NCBI GenBank assembly: GCA_936450465.1
Contig: OW388300.1
Span: forward strand, 17,683,266 to 17,747,265
DNA: 64,000 bases
Direction: 5' to 3'
DNA from: Gibbula magus
Lineage: Eukaryota; Mollusca; Gastropoda; Trochida; Trochidae
Below are positions 45,171-57,947 of this stretch, piece by piece (positions within the stretch are counted from its first letter, which is position 1; every line of letters starts with the position of its first letter). Made by a program: the position numbers and the translations under genes. The notes under the pieces are model-generated. The model saw nothing but the letters and a program-made list of their open reading frames with translations, was not told where the DNA came from and ran no database searches.

Positions 45171-47100
45171 TATAATCCACAAAAGTCCATCTCACTAGAA
45201 ATATATTCTTAAACTCATTGAAGGGATGTTATCCATATCCATTCAGATATCTTTTGACCATTAGCGTTGGATCAGAGAAGAGGTTCAATAACAACTTTAA
45301 GAAAATAATGTTCCCACTTTTAAAAGGACCACTGTTATGTTGGATTCTATGACAAAATAACATATTTCCAAAATGAATGCCCATTCAACTGAATTGGTAG
45401 TCAACACTTGACCCCCATCTTGGCCAGTTGTCTGATAAGAACACTAAAATGCTTATTGATGGTGTCATTTCTGTATTACCATTTAAGTGAAGGTATTTTA
45501 AATTTTCTTAATTGTAACATTAACTGCAAGGGAATATATGATCATTTAAAATTAATTTGATCATAAATTGAATTTACGTTGACTTACAAGTCGGTAATAC
45601 AGTGCATCACCCGTTTTTGTTTATTTGATAACTCACTTTTAGAAAAATTATGACAAAATATGCTAATCTGTAGCTGACGATTGGCAGTTGTGATATGCTA
45701 TAGCTGGTAGGAGGTCCCAGCTGTCTATCAGAGGAAAGCATGTATATTGAATGACCAAAGGGTGGAATTGATCTCGTTTCACTAAAGGTCCGAACACAAG
45801 GAACATGCTTCACTTGACCACAAAGCCATACTGTAACAAGTGTATAACCTCAGGAGATCTACAGCATTAAGTAAATAGCACGTCTGAAGGATGAGATACC
45901 CTTGAGCATACACATATAACAACATATATATGTTTAATATCATAAAGTGTTGATAACAGTCTCCTTGCAATCGGATATTGCAAATGTTAATGTTTATTTG
46001 ACACATGAAATGCACCTTTTTTAATTGTAGTATTCGATGTGTACAAACTTCGCATTGTCCATAAATGTAACATAATTAAAAAGAGAGTATATAAACAATG
46101 ATTGCTTTATGTCGACACTATTTGACACAGTTTATTAAACACGACCATCTGATAATATCTTGATAAATCTTTCATGCAGAAGCGTTAATAAGAAGGAGGC
46201 TTGGAAATATGCATATCATAATGAGAAATTTATTTATGTAACTAAATGCATACTTCTTTGTTGAGTATCACTATAAATTATATAAAATAGAAAGGTGTTA
46301 GTGTATTTATTTCATGGAATGTTTACGTCTTTAGTGCAAACAACTTTGGATTTCGCGAGTGATATAGACAAATTATACCATTTCGTTTTCGGCTTCCACA
46401 CATTCAAACGAACTGTATCACTCGTGTTATTACATTAAATAAGTTGTGTACAGATCTCTCAACGTTGATGAACTTACCTGCGATCAGGCTTACATGATCA
46501 GAGAGGCTAGGTGCATTGGGTTTAGCTGAACGATCTTGCGAGCAGATGTTGAAACTTACTGAATATATGTATAAGGTGTATACAGTACCAGTAACCTACT
46601 TCCACACGTGTGTATGTTAATCAATTGACAGGATGTTGTCTGCAGCAAGCCTTTTTATGATGTATTTAAGAAAACAATTTGCATAGAGAAATATTTACAC
46701 ACACACACAACTCATTCAGAGATAACGTATGTATATTCGTGAGGTATGTGGTTTGCTATCCCCTTTTGGCATACTCGGCAATTGAATTAATAGATGCATT
46801 CTATATATTTTATTATATAATGAGTAGTGACATACTGTGATTTATCAGTGAGATAAACTGTCAATGATTTACATATTTTCACTGTCACCAGTAACCGAAA
46901 ATAATTTCGACTTTCTACTTCGGTACGGAGAGGTAGCTTTTATAACAGATTTATGTTGAGAGTATATATTGAAAATTAGCATATATTTTAAATCTTCAAA
47001 TACAAGTAGTGTTTCATCTCGTGACGTGATAAAAGGCTTATTGTTAGTTTATTATTAACTTGTAATTAACACTGGCAAATATTGTACAACATTGTATCAT
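45171..47100. other. No gene seen
   Basis: AT-rich. The frames at 45607-46015 have no motif. Confidence 0.5.
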
Positions 47101-47106
47101 TTTGGC

Positions 47107-47173
<67 letters not shown>
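47107..47173. repeat. (GA)n microsatellite
   Basis: GA repeats with two GG interruptions. Confidence 0.9.
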
Positions 47174-47179
<6 letters not shown>

Positions 47180-48255
47180 TTCACGAAATAGTGAATGACC
47201 TAGTTCAACCAAAACATTGGTGAACCAATGAATGATTTAAGAATGGTAACATGGTCGTTGGGCAATGTTCATGGTGTTTTCGGATATCGGTAAGACATTG
47301 TAATGACCTTTTCAATTGAATTCAACATTTTTTTAAAAACGGGTGATATTTAGCTTGTTTAACACAAGCGTCCTGGGAACATGATAATATTTGTATACTT
47401 TACTGTTATCTTGAAGATGTTACTGTTATCTGTTATACGTCTGTCTGTTATCTGATTCTTAGCAACTGTCTGAAACTTAACCGTTAACTGAATGTTTTTC
47501 AAGGTGTCAAACTGCTTGCTTAGTCAATATAAAAATAACCTTACGAATTTAGTTTCTCAGCTCTTGGCAGTTACAAAAGGTGAAAGGCACTGTGGGTTAT
47601 TTCGAATTAGACATTTGTACTTCTGTAGAAGGGAATTGCTAAGAGAGTGAAACAGTAGTGTGTTGTGGGTTTGGATCCTGATGCTTCCCCTAACAAGGGT
47701 TCCCATTAAAGATACATCCATTGTGTTTCATGAAAATGTATTTCGCCAACATACGATATGTGCTGATTTCAGTTGAAACAATTTCACTCAACTTCCATAT
47801 TCATCCCCAATCGTCAAATATATCATATTACTACTTTCCAATTAAAATCGAACAACGTCATTATACATGTACAGAAACCGAAACTACACACCCAATGTAC
47901 ATGCACAGTAGGTATAGGACCTATTGTAACATGATTTCAGTGTATTCTTGATTCTGATTGGTTGATTTGCCTTTGTTGAATGACAATGAATACCTGCAAA
48001 TTACTTGGGGCGAATCACCGCGAACATATACATCATGTTCACAAGTTTCGGCCCGACTCAAACTTTAATTTTTCTATTTCTCTTAATATGTGCTCCTTAC
48101 TCAAATTTGACAGGTGGCATTGTCATTTTCTAACTTGTGTATAGCAGTATAGGTCACAAATAACTCTAAAAAATAATTAGTTTCAAGTAACTAAAATGTT
48201 TTCAACTTGTAAGATTTGTCCAAGTTTGACGCCTTCTTCCATTACCGAATGCCGT
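47174..48255. other. No gene seen
   Basis: The 76-codon frame at 47721-47951 has no motif. Confidence 0.5.
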
Positions 48256-48265
48256 TGCCATGACA

Positions 48266-48311
48266 TGACGTCATAGTGATCAACCGTTTTGACGTCACAG
48301 TGCTAACGTCA
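48266..48311. promoter_or_regulatory. CRE-motif cluster
   Basis: Two perfect cAMP-response elements TGACGTCA (48266-48273 and 48290-48297) and a half site ACGTCA (48306-48311) lie within 46 bp, followed by ATGGGTAAGGGC at 48319, which holds a donor-like GTAAGG. It may mark a small promoter or enhancer; no gene was identified beside it. Confidence 0.35.
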
Positions 48312-48329
48312 TTGTCACAATGGGTAAGG

Positions 48330-48785
48330 GCAATTTTAAGATATATGTTTCTAGGTCTTTTACTGTGTTGATGTCGTAGATAAATGTTTATCGCCATCTA
48401 AAGGATACGTGAATATTGTGAAGTGACCATGATTGAGTGACACTATTTGATATTATGTGTAAATTGTTGCTAATGTACATATTGCGCCGAGTATTTACAT
48501 TTGTTTTGACCTGACCACACCTCTCACAAAAATGGAACAGTCGCAAAGTCCTTTCCACTCAGAGATAAGTACGCAAAAAGAGAGTTCGTTTTAAAACGCC
48601 TGATAACTAAGGGTCATGTTACAATATCGATACATAGTTGCGTTTGTAAAAATTCCGGAATTCATTGCTATTCAACACTCACAAATTTGCAGGTCTTGAA
48701 TAGCAATGAAGCCCGGAAATTTTACAAACGCATCTATTTATCTTATAACTCAACATCATCACACAAATGTGTCTTTTTGTCTGTT
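48330..48785. other. No gene seen
   Basis: Contains an inverted pair around 48642-48735 (CGTTTGTAAAAATTCCGG... and CCGGAAATTTTACAAACGC) separated by about 55 bases. Confidence 0.5.
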
Positions 48786-49124
48786 TTAAAGGCGCTGTAG
48801 CACGTTTTTGGCAAATTTTATTTTTTCAAATTTCCCATTTATAATGATAGTTTATGTCATTTATATTTACTTCGAAAGGTAAAACATCATATTACACCAA
48901 CCAATTATGCGTAGTGGTAATAACGGTATTGCGTATAAAGCAAAAATTGCATGGCGGCCATTTTATTGTGAACACAATTTATTATTTTGTATGACAAAAA
49001 CGATTCCCATGGCTTTATGGAACCATGTACACTCATTTTTTAACTTGATTTTCCGAAGAGGGAAGGGTGTTTTACCATTAGTGACATTATTTTTCAAAAA
49101 CATTTCATCAACTTATTACTACTG
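48786..49124 (-). mobile_element. TTAA-ended MITE, family 1, copy E, truncated
   Basis: TTAAAGGCGCTGTAGCACG start and usual interior; the far TIR is lost after CATTTCATCAACTT. Confidence 0.8.
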
Positions 49125-49284
49125 ATAACGTTCAAATCAGTATAAATCAATTCGAGTATATTCCATGTACAGCAAAACATTGATTGTAATTTTTAAGAAA
49201 AATGTTATTATAATTTAAATAGATAACACTATAATATTCTTTGAAATGAGGTCCAGTTTCATGAGGATTATTATGTTATAGCCA

Positions 49285-49430
49285 CTTATCAGATTATTGA
49301 TTGTGTGTCTAGTGGGAAGCCACCTATGCAATCAGCTACGACCAGACATCAAAACTGACGATCCATATATTAAGAAGCCTTAGAACTTGTATTCATCACA
49401 AGGAGAATATTCAATTGAGTCGATATCGTT
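49285..49430. repeat. Dispersed repeat B, copy 1
   Basis: Shares ATTGTGTGTC-AGTG-GAAGCCACC-ATG-AATCAG and a CTTGTATTCAT block with copies at 50325 and 56360. Confidence 0.5.
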
Positions 49431-50324
49431 ATTGTGCATTTCCAAGATGAAAGTTAAAAGACATGCTTCAGAAAAACATAAACGCAGTTATCAATCTAAT
49501 CACCTCCAAGATTTATTAAACGGCTCCCCGAGCCTGGTTCCAACGAGTTCGAAAATTGCGATGCGGGTTCGATGAGGACACGAAGATATTTCCCTTTTTG
49601 AAGATCAAATAATATTTATCATTTATATAATTATTTGTGGGAATAAATGGTTTCAAAGAGCCTTCACTTATGTCAAATCAGACTCACCATGAATAAAACG
49701 AAGTACATCATTTTTGGCGATAAAAGTTTATCTCATCTGTTAGAATGCAGTTGTAAACATAATATCATTCCTAATTATTCTCATTAAGAACTTGAAAATA
49801 TTAAGTTGTTTTAAATAAAGCCTAGTGAACAGTTTCATCATTCATTGCAATTTCTCATGCAAGACATAAATTTTATTTATCCTAATCACTGAGTGTAAGA
49901 CTCGTTTTAAAGAAATCCTTTCCTCTCCAAGTAACCCTAAGCAATCCGCTGTTTTTCACTACTTTACCATACCCTAATCCCATTTATTCGAACAATCAGG
50001 TTACAGCTAAAATCGTCCGGATAGCAAGTCGTGCGATTAAGTGAATCATCATTTGCATAAAATTGCATAGAGCAGATTAAGAATACTACAGTGCGAATGA
50101 CAGGGTGTCTGGTTATATGTAGTCCGGATACGCGAGGTCTGACTGAATATCAATAGTTAATTTTAATTGAAAATTATTTTGGAGCTTCGACGATCAATTT
50201 ATCTAGCATATGTCTTACTGATACGTTTAGTTTTAAATACCGAATGGTGACTGGTATATTATATATCCTGTATATAGTATTTGTGAAGAGGAGTATCACA
50301 TGTATATCTCTTTGTAAATGCTAA
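49431..50324. other. No gene seen
   Basis: No coding or structural signal. Confidence 0.5.
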
Positions 50325-50540
50325 TCACTCATAGGTATCGATTGTGTGTCAAATGAAAAGCCACCCATGTAATCAGGCATGATTACACGTCAAAGTTCAA
50401 AGTCCTTTGATAATTGCTGCCTTTGAACTGGTATTCATTGTCGAGTAACATGGAAGGATACTTTAGGATGGTCGATATTCATATAATCTTCGTCAAGATG
50501 AAACTTAGGGTGTTGAAATGTCAATGACATGTCAAATGAA
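50325..50540. repeat. Dispersed repeat B, copy 2
   Basis: CGATTGTGTGTCAAATGAAAAGCCACC then AATCAGGCATGATTACACGTCAA and CTGGTATTCAT. Confidence 0.55.
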
Positions 50541-50834
50541 GCGTCAATCAATATCCTGACATAGAATTATGTTTAACTAAACACATTCTACACTTATGGT
50601 AATCTATGGCAAAATAATAAATCTCTTCATCATAGATGTTCTGCAACACAGAAGTTAAGAGGTTTATGGGGATCTGGATAGCATGTTGAAATGTTGAAAT
50701 GTGTCATCCATTCGATTGTTCCTCACTGTTCAGTTCTAGGTAAGCACACAGTTTCTGAAATGCTTCATGCTTATCTTCATCTTCAGGACGACCAGACTAC
50801 TTTCGGAAATTGTCATCAGGAGCATTCTTGAACT

Positions 50835-51148
50835 GAGTGAGTGAGTGAGTGAGTTGCGGTTTAACGCCGCTTTCAAGAGTATTTCGCTTATTTCTGCTAG
50901 TATTATGGCAGGGAGAAGGCCGCAACGCCATGTGGCAATGCACTTCGGTGAAACCGGCGAGCAGCGGCTGGAACTAGCGAACCATGGGTGGTACTACCCT
51001 GAAATTCAGTGTAGCATTGCACCCAAACCTTACTGCGTGTAGAAGAGTTCTCTACTGTAGACACAGTTGCCGTGCCCCTGGCGGAATTCGAACCCCGGAC
51101 CTCTCGATCCGAAGTTGAACGCCCTAACCACTGCGCTATCCCGCCCCA
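50835..51148 (-). mobile_element. tRNA-derived SINE, copy 5, full length, (ACTC)n tail
   Basis: The - strand head GGGGCGGGATAGCGCAGTGG, B box GGGGTTCGAATTCC, intact body; the tail is (ACTC)5 rather than CACCT, a sub-type difference. Confidence 0.85.
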
Positions 51149-51295
51149 TTAAAGCATAAAACCGTTTGCTACATGCAAATGTCGTAAATAGTGTTCAATC
51201 CCAATCAAAGTCCCCAATCATCTTAATGGTACCCACAGACCTCCAAAAATGTATTCACAAAGGTGTTAGTCCGTATTCAGCTAACGTCTACCTTG

Positions 51296-51615
51296 TCAAA
51301 AATCCACAGAATGTGCCATCCTTTTCCTGTCAAAACTTCCACTTGATTGCCTTGTGGTTATCTTTTCAGTCACAGAACCATAAGCTTTCTTTTGCAGCGT
51401 GTATTTTAATGTTTTATAACGTATGTACTGTTGACGACAGATTCTATGCAAGTTTCTGCTGGCTTCACTCACAAGATCGTCCTTCCGCATTACACTAGTT
51501 TCATTTGTTCCCTTCGCCCCTTCCACTGAATTGGCATCACTGAATCCTCAATCTCATCATTGTAAATTGTACAAACAGCTTGACTGGCCCTGCTTGCATT
51601 CATTGTTGAATCATG
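51296..51615 (-). pseudogene. Possible degraded protein-coding remnant
   Basis: On the - strand, 51526-51296 reads DDLVSEASRNLHRICRQQY followed by a basic stretch and RSSGSFDRKR. Upstream, 51613-51530 in another frame reads ASQAVCTIYNDEIED. The combination (Cys-rich head, LHRICRQQY, RSS-x-FD) resembles widespread uncharacterised, probably transposon-linked proteins of marine invertebrates, with a frameshift between the parts. Recognition is by style only. Confidence 0.3.
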
Positions 51616-51895
51616 GCTGAAAGAGACAAAGAGGATGATTAGTTAAATCCAACTTGATTCGTCAGGTCAAGATATGGAAATTGTCCCCTAAACATCCCAA
51701 ATATTACTACAACAGGTTTCTCAACCTATGACAGCACTGAAAATATTGAAAGTCACTGCAGCAAAACATATAATCTAACTTCCAAACCAGGGGACAGATC
51801 TAGTCTAGTCAAATCAAGTTAAACTGAAATCAGGTCAAACGAAGGTACCAGGTCAGATACCCTGTTGATTTTCCTTAGATAATTGTTCGATTTCA

Positions 51896-52004
<109 letters not shown>

Positions 52005-52109
52005 CCTTGTCTTCAACAGCCAGCAGAGAGACATCTACATCATCTAATTTGAGTGAAGTGTCTTGTGATGATTTGGAAGTGTTGGTGACCATTTGTGATG
52101 CCATATGGG

Positions 52110-53080
52110 ATTTAATTTTTTAGGATTTGAATGATGTTCTTTTCCAACAAATACCTAGGGATACACAACAAGATCATCACATACGAGTTTATAGTTTATG
52201 CCATTGGGATGTTTCGGTGGCCATCTTGAACGCCATCTTGAAAAACAAAGACTTTTCCGGGGCTCCTACTTGTGTAAACTTAGAACCAGAAATAGTTGTA
52301 GCAATGTTTGGGGATTGAACTGTATTTTGACCCGACTAACAGAACAAAAAGTACAAGAGACATATTGTATCAAGCAGTTAAATCAGTATCTGTTTGTTGT
52401 GATAACTATGTGTATATTGTGTATTACTTGTGAATTACTTGAATTATAAAACTGTTTTAAAGACTTGTTTAATGAGTGATCAACTTAAAAGAAAATATGA
52501 TGCCTTTAGAAAATGTACTAGACACCCATAACATTGAATAAATGTGTAATGATGATGATTGAAAATGAAATGCCCTGCTAATTTTTTTAGCAATTTGAGT
52601 ATTCATTTTCGAAATAAGAGGGGATATTTGATAATTATGTGATTAAAATTGCATGTCTGAGACCTCACAAAGGAATATCTGCTGAACTGAGAAACTCCAG
52701 AGATCAACATGTAAATGGATGAAAGGTTGTTTATTGTCACTAACATTTATATTTCACAACAACAGTATACATATACTGTGCAGACCAAAGTTGATATACT
52801 GCAGATGTAGCCAAACAATGGCAGGCGCACATTATCAACACAACCTATTCTGCTAATATGCATATACAACAGGAAAGTTTATTAAAAATTGCTAGTTTTT
52901 CTACTTTGAAATGATTTTAAGCGACTCTCCCAACCAACCTTGTTTTCATCTCTTTGCAACATTGTACAATGTAGTGATGAAGGTGGCCAGGAAAGTATAT
53001 ATATATATACTATCAATATAATATTTTGAAAAGTGGAAATTATGATTACATATGTACCTATTCTGAATATTTCCTTTAGA
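52110..53080. other. No gene seen
   Basis: Short frames at 52127-52449 have no motif. Confidence 0.5.
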
Positions 53081-53084
53081 GCAG

Positions 53085-53446
53085 TTAAAGGGGCAGTAGC
53101 ATGTTTTTTGCAAAATTTATTTTTTCAAATTTCCTATTAATAATGATAGTTTATGTCATTGAAATTAACTTTAGAGGGTAAAACATCGTATTACACAAAC
53201 CAATTATCTGTAGTGGTAAAAACTATGTTGCGTATAAAGCAAAAATTGCATGGCGGCCGTTTTATTGTGAACACTATTTATTATTTTGTGTAACAAAAAC
53301 GATTCCCATGGCTTTACCGAAACATGTACACTAATTTTAAACTTTATTTTCCGAAGAGAGAATGATGTTTTACTATTGGTGAAATTATTTTTCAAATACA
53401 TTTCATCAACTTTTTTGAGCGAAAAAACGTGCTACAGCGCCTTTAA
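53085..53446 (-). mobile_element. TTAA-ended MITE, family 1, copy F
   Basis: TTAAAGGGGCAGTAGCATG to CGTGCTACAGCGCCTTTAA; complete. The flanking sequences TGATTAAAATTGCATGT... (52642 and 53458) repeat on both sides, so the MITE lies inside or beside a duplicated stretch (GAGGAATATCTGCTGAACTGAG, 52670 and 53483). Confidence 0.85.
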
Positions 53447-53857
53447 ACTGATTAAATGATTAAAATTGCATGTTTTAGAACTCACAGAGGAATATCTGCT
53501 GAACTGAGAAACTCCAGACTACAACATGTAAATGGATGATAGGGTGATTTTTATCAATAACCTATTTCATAACACAATGTGCGTATACTGTGCATATCAT
53601 AGCAGATACATTTTAGTTTTGTGAGTGTATTTACTCGAATAAAAATGGAAAAAATTATAATAACAGCAAATCCCAATTAGTTAATTTGTTAGAATGTTTC
53701 CATATTATTATTTGTAAATCCTGCTTTAAATAATTCCCCAGTAATCAAGTTCTGCTAAAAATCAGTATCCAAACTTTTAGTTTCTTACATAAACTTGTAG
53801 GATGTAGGATATATGCTATATTTCAAGAGAAAGGAATTACTGTGTCATATGCAAAAT

Positions 53858-54019
53858 CATCGTCCGTTACACATGGTTTTATATATGCTCCGTTACTCTC
53901 CACTTTATCACCCATGGGAAACCTTATCAGGAGAATCTGTACTCAAACACTAAGGTTTCCCATGGGTGATATAGTGGAGAGTAACGGAGCATATATAAAA
54001 CCATGGGTAACCGAGGATG
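53858..54019. repeat. Long fold-back, 68-bp arms
   Basis: 53858-53925 is the reverse complement of 53952-54019 at 64 of 68 positions, with a 26-base loop. The arms include CCGTTACTCTCCACT and CACCCATGGGAAACCTT. Transcribed, it would form a near-perfect hairpin of about 160 nt. Confidence 0.95.
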
Positions 54020-54029
54020 ATGCAAAATG

Positions 54030-54855
54030 ATATGCACAAATCTTAATGTCCGATAATTGCTACAAAATCTTAATCATAAAATGTTGAATTATTGTTTTTT
54101 CAAAACATGGTCTAATTGACCGTGGAAACACTTACAAACAAGTAGTCTGAGATAATAGTGACATTTTTACAAAACATTAATTGCACGGTATCCTTTTTAT
54201 ATATATGGTCTATATCTTTAATCATACAAGCTAAAAGTTTAGGAAGTTTTGGGATTCTATGAGTCGCTGGTTGCACGGGCAGTGTTGAACTTTCTCAAAA
54301 AGACAACACCGATGGAAACAGTACACCTGTGACGTCAGAGACAGGCGACTTGCTATTTGGAGATAGCTGAACTAACATTTGTTTATTCTGACTGCTACAT
54401 CATGGACATCTTACTACAGAACAATGTCATGTTCCAAGTTTTTACTTACATGGTTCCATAACAGATCATCAACTAAAAGGAAAGATTAAGTTGACAATCA
54501 TTAGCCTCTTTAATCAGTAATAGCCTATTACCAAAAGGCAAAGGTAATTACTGCCTTTTGGCTGTAATTCATTGATAAAATGAAAGCTTGGTTGCGTGTA
54601 CTTGATATTACATGCATCATTTGCGGTTCATTAAATCCCTGACTTTTTGTATGATGATAATGGAGTTGTTTTGCTTTGTTTGAATCCTTTCCTTGGTATT
54701 TCTCATTAACATTGTTTTCTGAGGTATGAAATGTGCATTATTGATTATTTTTGCAGCTCTAAAAGGCAAATTGGCATTCAGTTTTACTATGTGATTGGTT
54801 TTTCGTTCTAAGATAGTGTATGTTCATTTCTATTTAAAACACATTTGAATGTTTG
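54030..54855. other. No gene seen
   Basis: Includes a small perfect hairpin CCAAAAGGCA/TGCCTTTTGG (54532-54561). Confidence 0.5.
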
Positions 54856-54858
54856 GTA

Positions 54859-55560
54859 CAGTGATAACCAACTTGCACTAGACTAATCAGTAAGGGCGTT
54901 CAAAGGTTTTCATTACAATAGATCTATAACTTTGTGCATTTCACAGGAGAAGAACATTGAAATGTAAGTCAATAATGCCTGAGAGAATATATTGATTGTC
55001 ATTTCATCACTTACTGAACACTTCAATAAGTAAGTGTTAAACAAACAAATAACGATAATGTGATTGTCATAGATTAATGGTGTCTGTACAATTTGAAGTT
55101 GAATCTTCGAAAATTTGAAATTACCAACATATAAATATAGTCCTTATGATTTAGACATATTTCTATGAGGGGTGGATTAATGCCTCATATATTACATTAT
55201 TAATACAGTGGTAACCAACTTATACTAACCAATAACAGCGTATTTGAGTTTTCGTTACAATAAATCTATAACTTTGTGCACTTCGAACGAAAAGAAAATG
55301 GAAATTTTAATCAAGAATGCATGAGAAAAAATATCAATTGCGATCTCATCAGTTCCTTAACACTTCGATAAGTAAATGTTTAACAAACCAATAACAATGA
55401 TGTAATGGTCATAGATCAAAGTTTTCTGTAAAATTGAAGTTGAATCTTCGAAAATGTGCAACTTACCAACAGATAAATGTGTCCCTATTGATCAAGCCAT
55501 GTTCTTTTCAGAAACATTCTTCGAGGAATGAATTCGTGCCTAAAATATTACATTATTATT
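54859..55560. repeat. 347-bp tandem duplication, diverged
   Basis: CAGTGATAACCAACTT at 54859 restarts at 55206 and blocks stay collinear (TCTATAACTTTGTGCA, AAGTTGAATCTTCGAAAAT, TTACATTATT). Substantial divergence marks it as older than the 437-bp duplication near 4 kb. Confidence 0.8.
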
Positions 55561-55741
55561 GTAAGAATGTTATGTCCTCTAATGAGGTCCCTAATATCAG
55601 GATGTAAGATATTCTTGTATCTTCTCAAAGTCAAGTGCTGTTGCTGACCCCCTCTGGCTTCATCAATGAATGATGAATAACTTCACTAGTATCACTAGCA
55701 TCTACAATAAGGATATAAAACATAGCAGTAATTAAGAATAT

Positions 55742-55864
55742 CACAGGACTATACAATCCGCTTGCCGTATTCTTCCGGATTCTTCGGGATTCTGCAGGAA
55801 CCGCCAATATTTCAGAGGATCCGGAAGGATCCGGCAAATGGATTCCTACACTTTTTGTCCTGTG
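55742..55864. mobile_element. Palindromic GGATCCGG MITE, family 3
   Basis: CACAGGAC to TTTTTGTCCTGTG with TAT on both sides (55739-55741 and 55865-55867). The interior has alternating TTCCGGATTC and GGATCCGG units. Confidence 0.8.
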
Positions 55865-55941
55865 TATATATGTATCTAATTCTAACAAATATATCACAAA
55901 ATCTCAACGTAAGTGCATTGCTTTTTACATGCTATCAGCTT

Positions 55942-56306
55942 TTAAAGGAGCAGTAGCAGGTTTTTCTGGTGAAATAAGTCAATGATATGTATTTGAAAAA
56001 TAATGTCACCAACAGTAAAACACCCTTCCCTCTTCAGAAAATCAAGCCAAAAATATGAGTGTACGTGGTTCCGTAAAGCCATGGGAAACGTTTTTTGTCA
56101 TTAGAAATAATAAATTGTGTTCACAATAAAATGGCCGCCATGCAATTTTTGCTTTATACACAACATCGTTATTACCACTACGGATAATTGATTTGTGCAA
56201 TAAGATGTTTTACCCTCTAAAGTAAATATGAATGATATAAACTATCATTATAAATGGGAAATTTGAAAAAATAAAATTTGCAAAAAACGTGCTACTGCCC
56301 CTTTAA
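55942..56306 (+). mobile_element. TTAA-ended MITE, family 1, copy G
   Basis: TTAAAGGAGCAGTAGCAGG to CGTGCTACTGCCCCTTTAA; complete. Confidence 0.85.
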
Positions 56307-56359
56307 TATAGGTAAGGTATAATGTATCTCAGCATGTGAACACGCTAATCAGTTGCGAC

Positions 56360-56600
56360 GTTTTAAAAGTCACTCATTAATATGTATGGACTGAGTGTCA
56401 ATTGAAAAGCTACCTCTGTAATCAGGCAGGACTATACGTTAACCTTAACCTTAAGTCTGAGATAATTACTGTCGATGACTGGTATTCATAATCAGGAATC
56501 ATATAGGAAGATAATAAAGGCTGTCGACATCACAGTATGTCACATAAGACCTCACCTCGGGGTCAGGATACCTGATTATTCATCAATCTGTTATTAACCT
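56360..56600. repeat. Dispersed repeat B, copy 3
   Basis: GTCAATTGAAAAGCTACC, GTAATCAGGCAGGACTATACG and CTGGTATTCATAATCAGG align with 50325-50470. Confidence 0.5.
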
Positions 56601-57447
56601 CTCGGTCAGATCTGATTACCAGTACATGACAAGTAACTAGAAAACATCAGACATCTACATGGTCACTGTCGATAAATGTGTAAGTTATCGTTTACACAAA
56701 TACCAAACCTTTTAAATCATCTCTAAATGAGTACATCTAATGGCATGTATAACTGATGAATGTGAATCCATTTATAATAACTCATACACATGTATATATA
56801 TTTGCATATCAAATAAGTATACTAACAGGGCTGCGATATGATACAGGACAAGCTGTCCTTATGTTTGACAAAACAGTAGCAACATTTTGTTTTCAAATTT
56901 AAATGTAAGAAATGTTATAAGTCATGAGAGGTCACTAGCCATACTGTATTCGTTAAGAAATTTCAATTTTCAAATGCTTGATAATAATTTATAAATAATA
57001 CTGCAGAGCGGGTATGGCAAGTACATTGTATTGAAGAGTATGCTTATTTTTTTCCCAGTGAGATATGTAATGGATGAAGAAATTCAATATTTAATGACTA
57101 TTGTGTTTATAGCATTCTTCATAGATGGAATAAAGTGACGTCACTGAATAATTTTGTATTCCAATCCAATAAAGATTCATATGATTCAGCAACATATCAA
57201 GGAAAAAGTTATACCATAATCATACTTAACCAATAACCGGAGTACCTTTACCAAGAATTAATTACCTGACCACGGTACACGTATTGGTTAACACTACAAT
57301 ACATTATGAGAGCATGGATTAACTAAACCGTGTGTGTTTATATTACCGGATCACGGATGTCAACACAAGGACGTGCTGACGTGATCAACTGGAATACTTT
57401 GCAATGATAACCTATTTCAATAAGTACTATCTCAACCATCTAACCGT
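56601..57447. other. No gene seen
   Basis: No coding or structural signal. Confidence 0.5.
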
Positions 57448-57947
57448 TTAAAAGGCGCTGTAGCTCATTATTCTTACTGAAATCAAATGCTCTCACTAAA
57501 AGGCAAATGAGTCTTACTAATAACTTAATAAATATCCTGAATCAATAAAAAGAGTTCCAAAACGAATGAACATTGTTCGGTTAAGCCATACGATTCCTTT
57601 TCCCTTCGAGCGGCCATTATAAGGTGTTCACGTTACAATGGCGGATAGAAGGTAGTTTAAGTGATCTGACTGATGTAACGATACCTAAGCACTCAGAGAA
57701 GAGTTTTAACCATGATATAACGGTCAACCATCTTGCTGTCAGAATTCTCAAATTCGCATGAGACCTACAAATCTACCTCTCACACTGAAGAGTTCCACAC
57801 CACTGTCTCTGTATACGTCGAACCATATTCTTTCAATATGTCCGTTTTCTATGGATACGGCTGATCTGGTTTACCCTCTAAACTGTAAGAATAAATACCA
57901 AATTTCAGAAAACTCAATATGAAAAAAAAGTGCTACAGTTTCGTTAA
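57448..57947 (+). mobile_element. TTAA-ended MITE, family 2, complete copy
   Basis: TTAAAAGGCGCTGTAGC to GTGCTACAGTTTCGTTAA, 500 bp. The interior GATGTAACGATACCTAAGCACTCAGAG matches 26712-26738. Confidence 0.75.
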
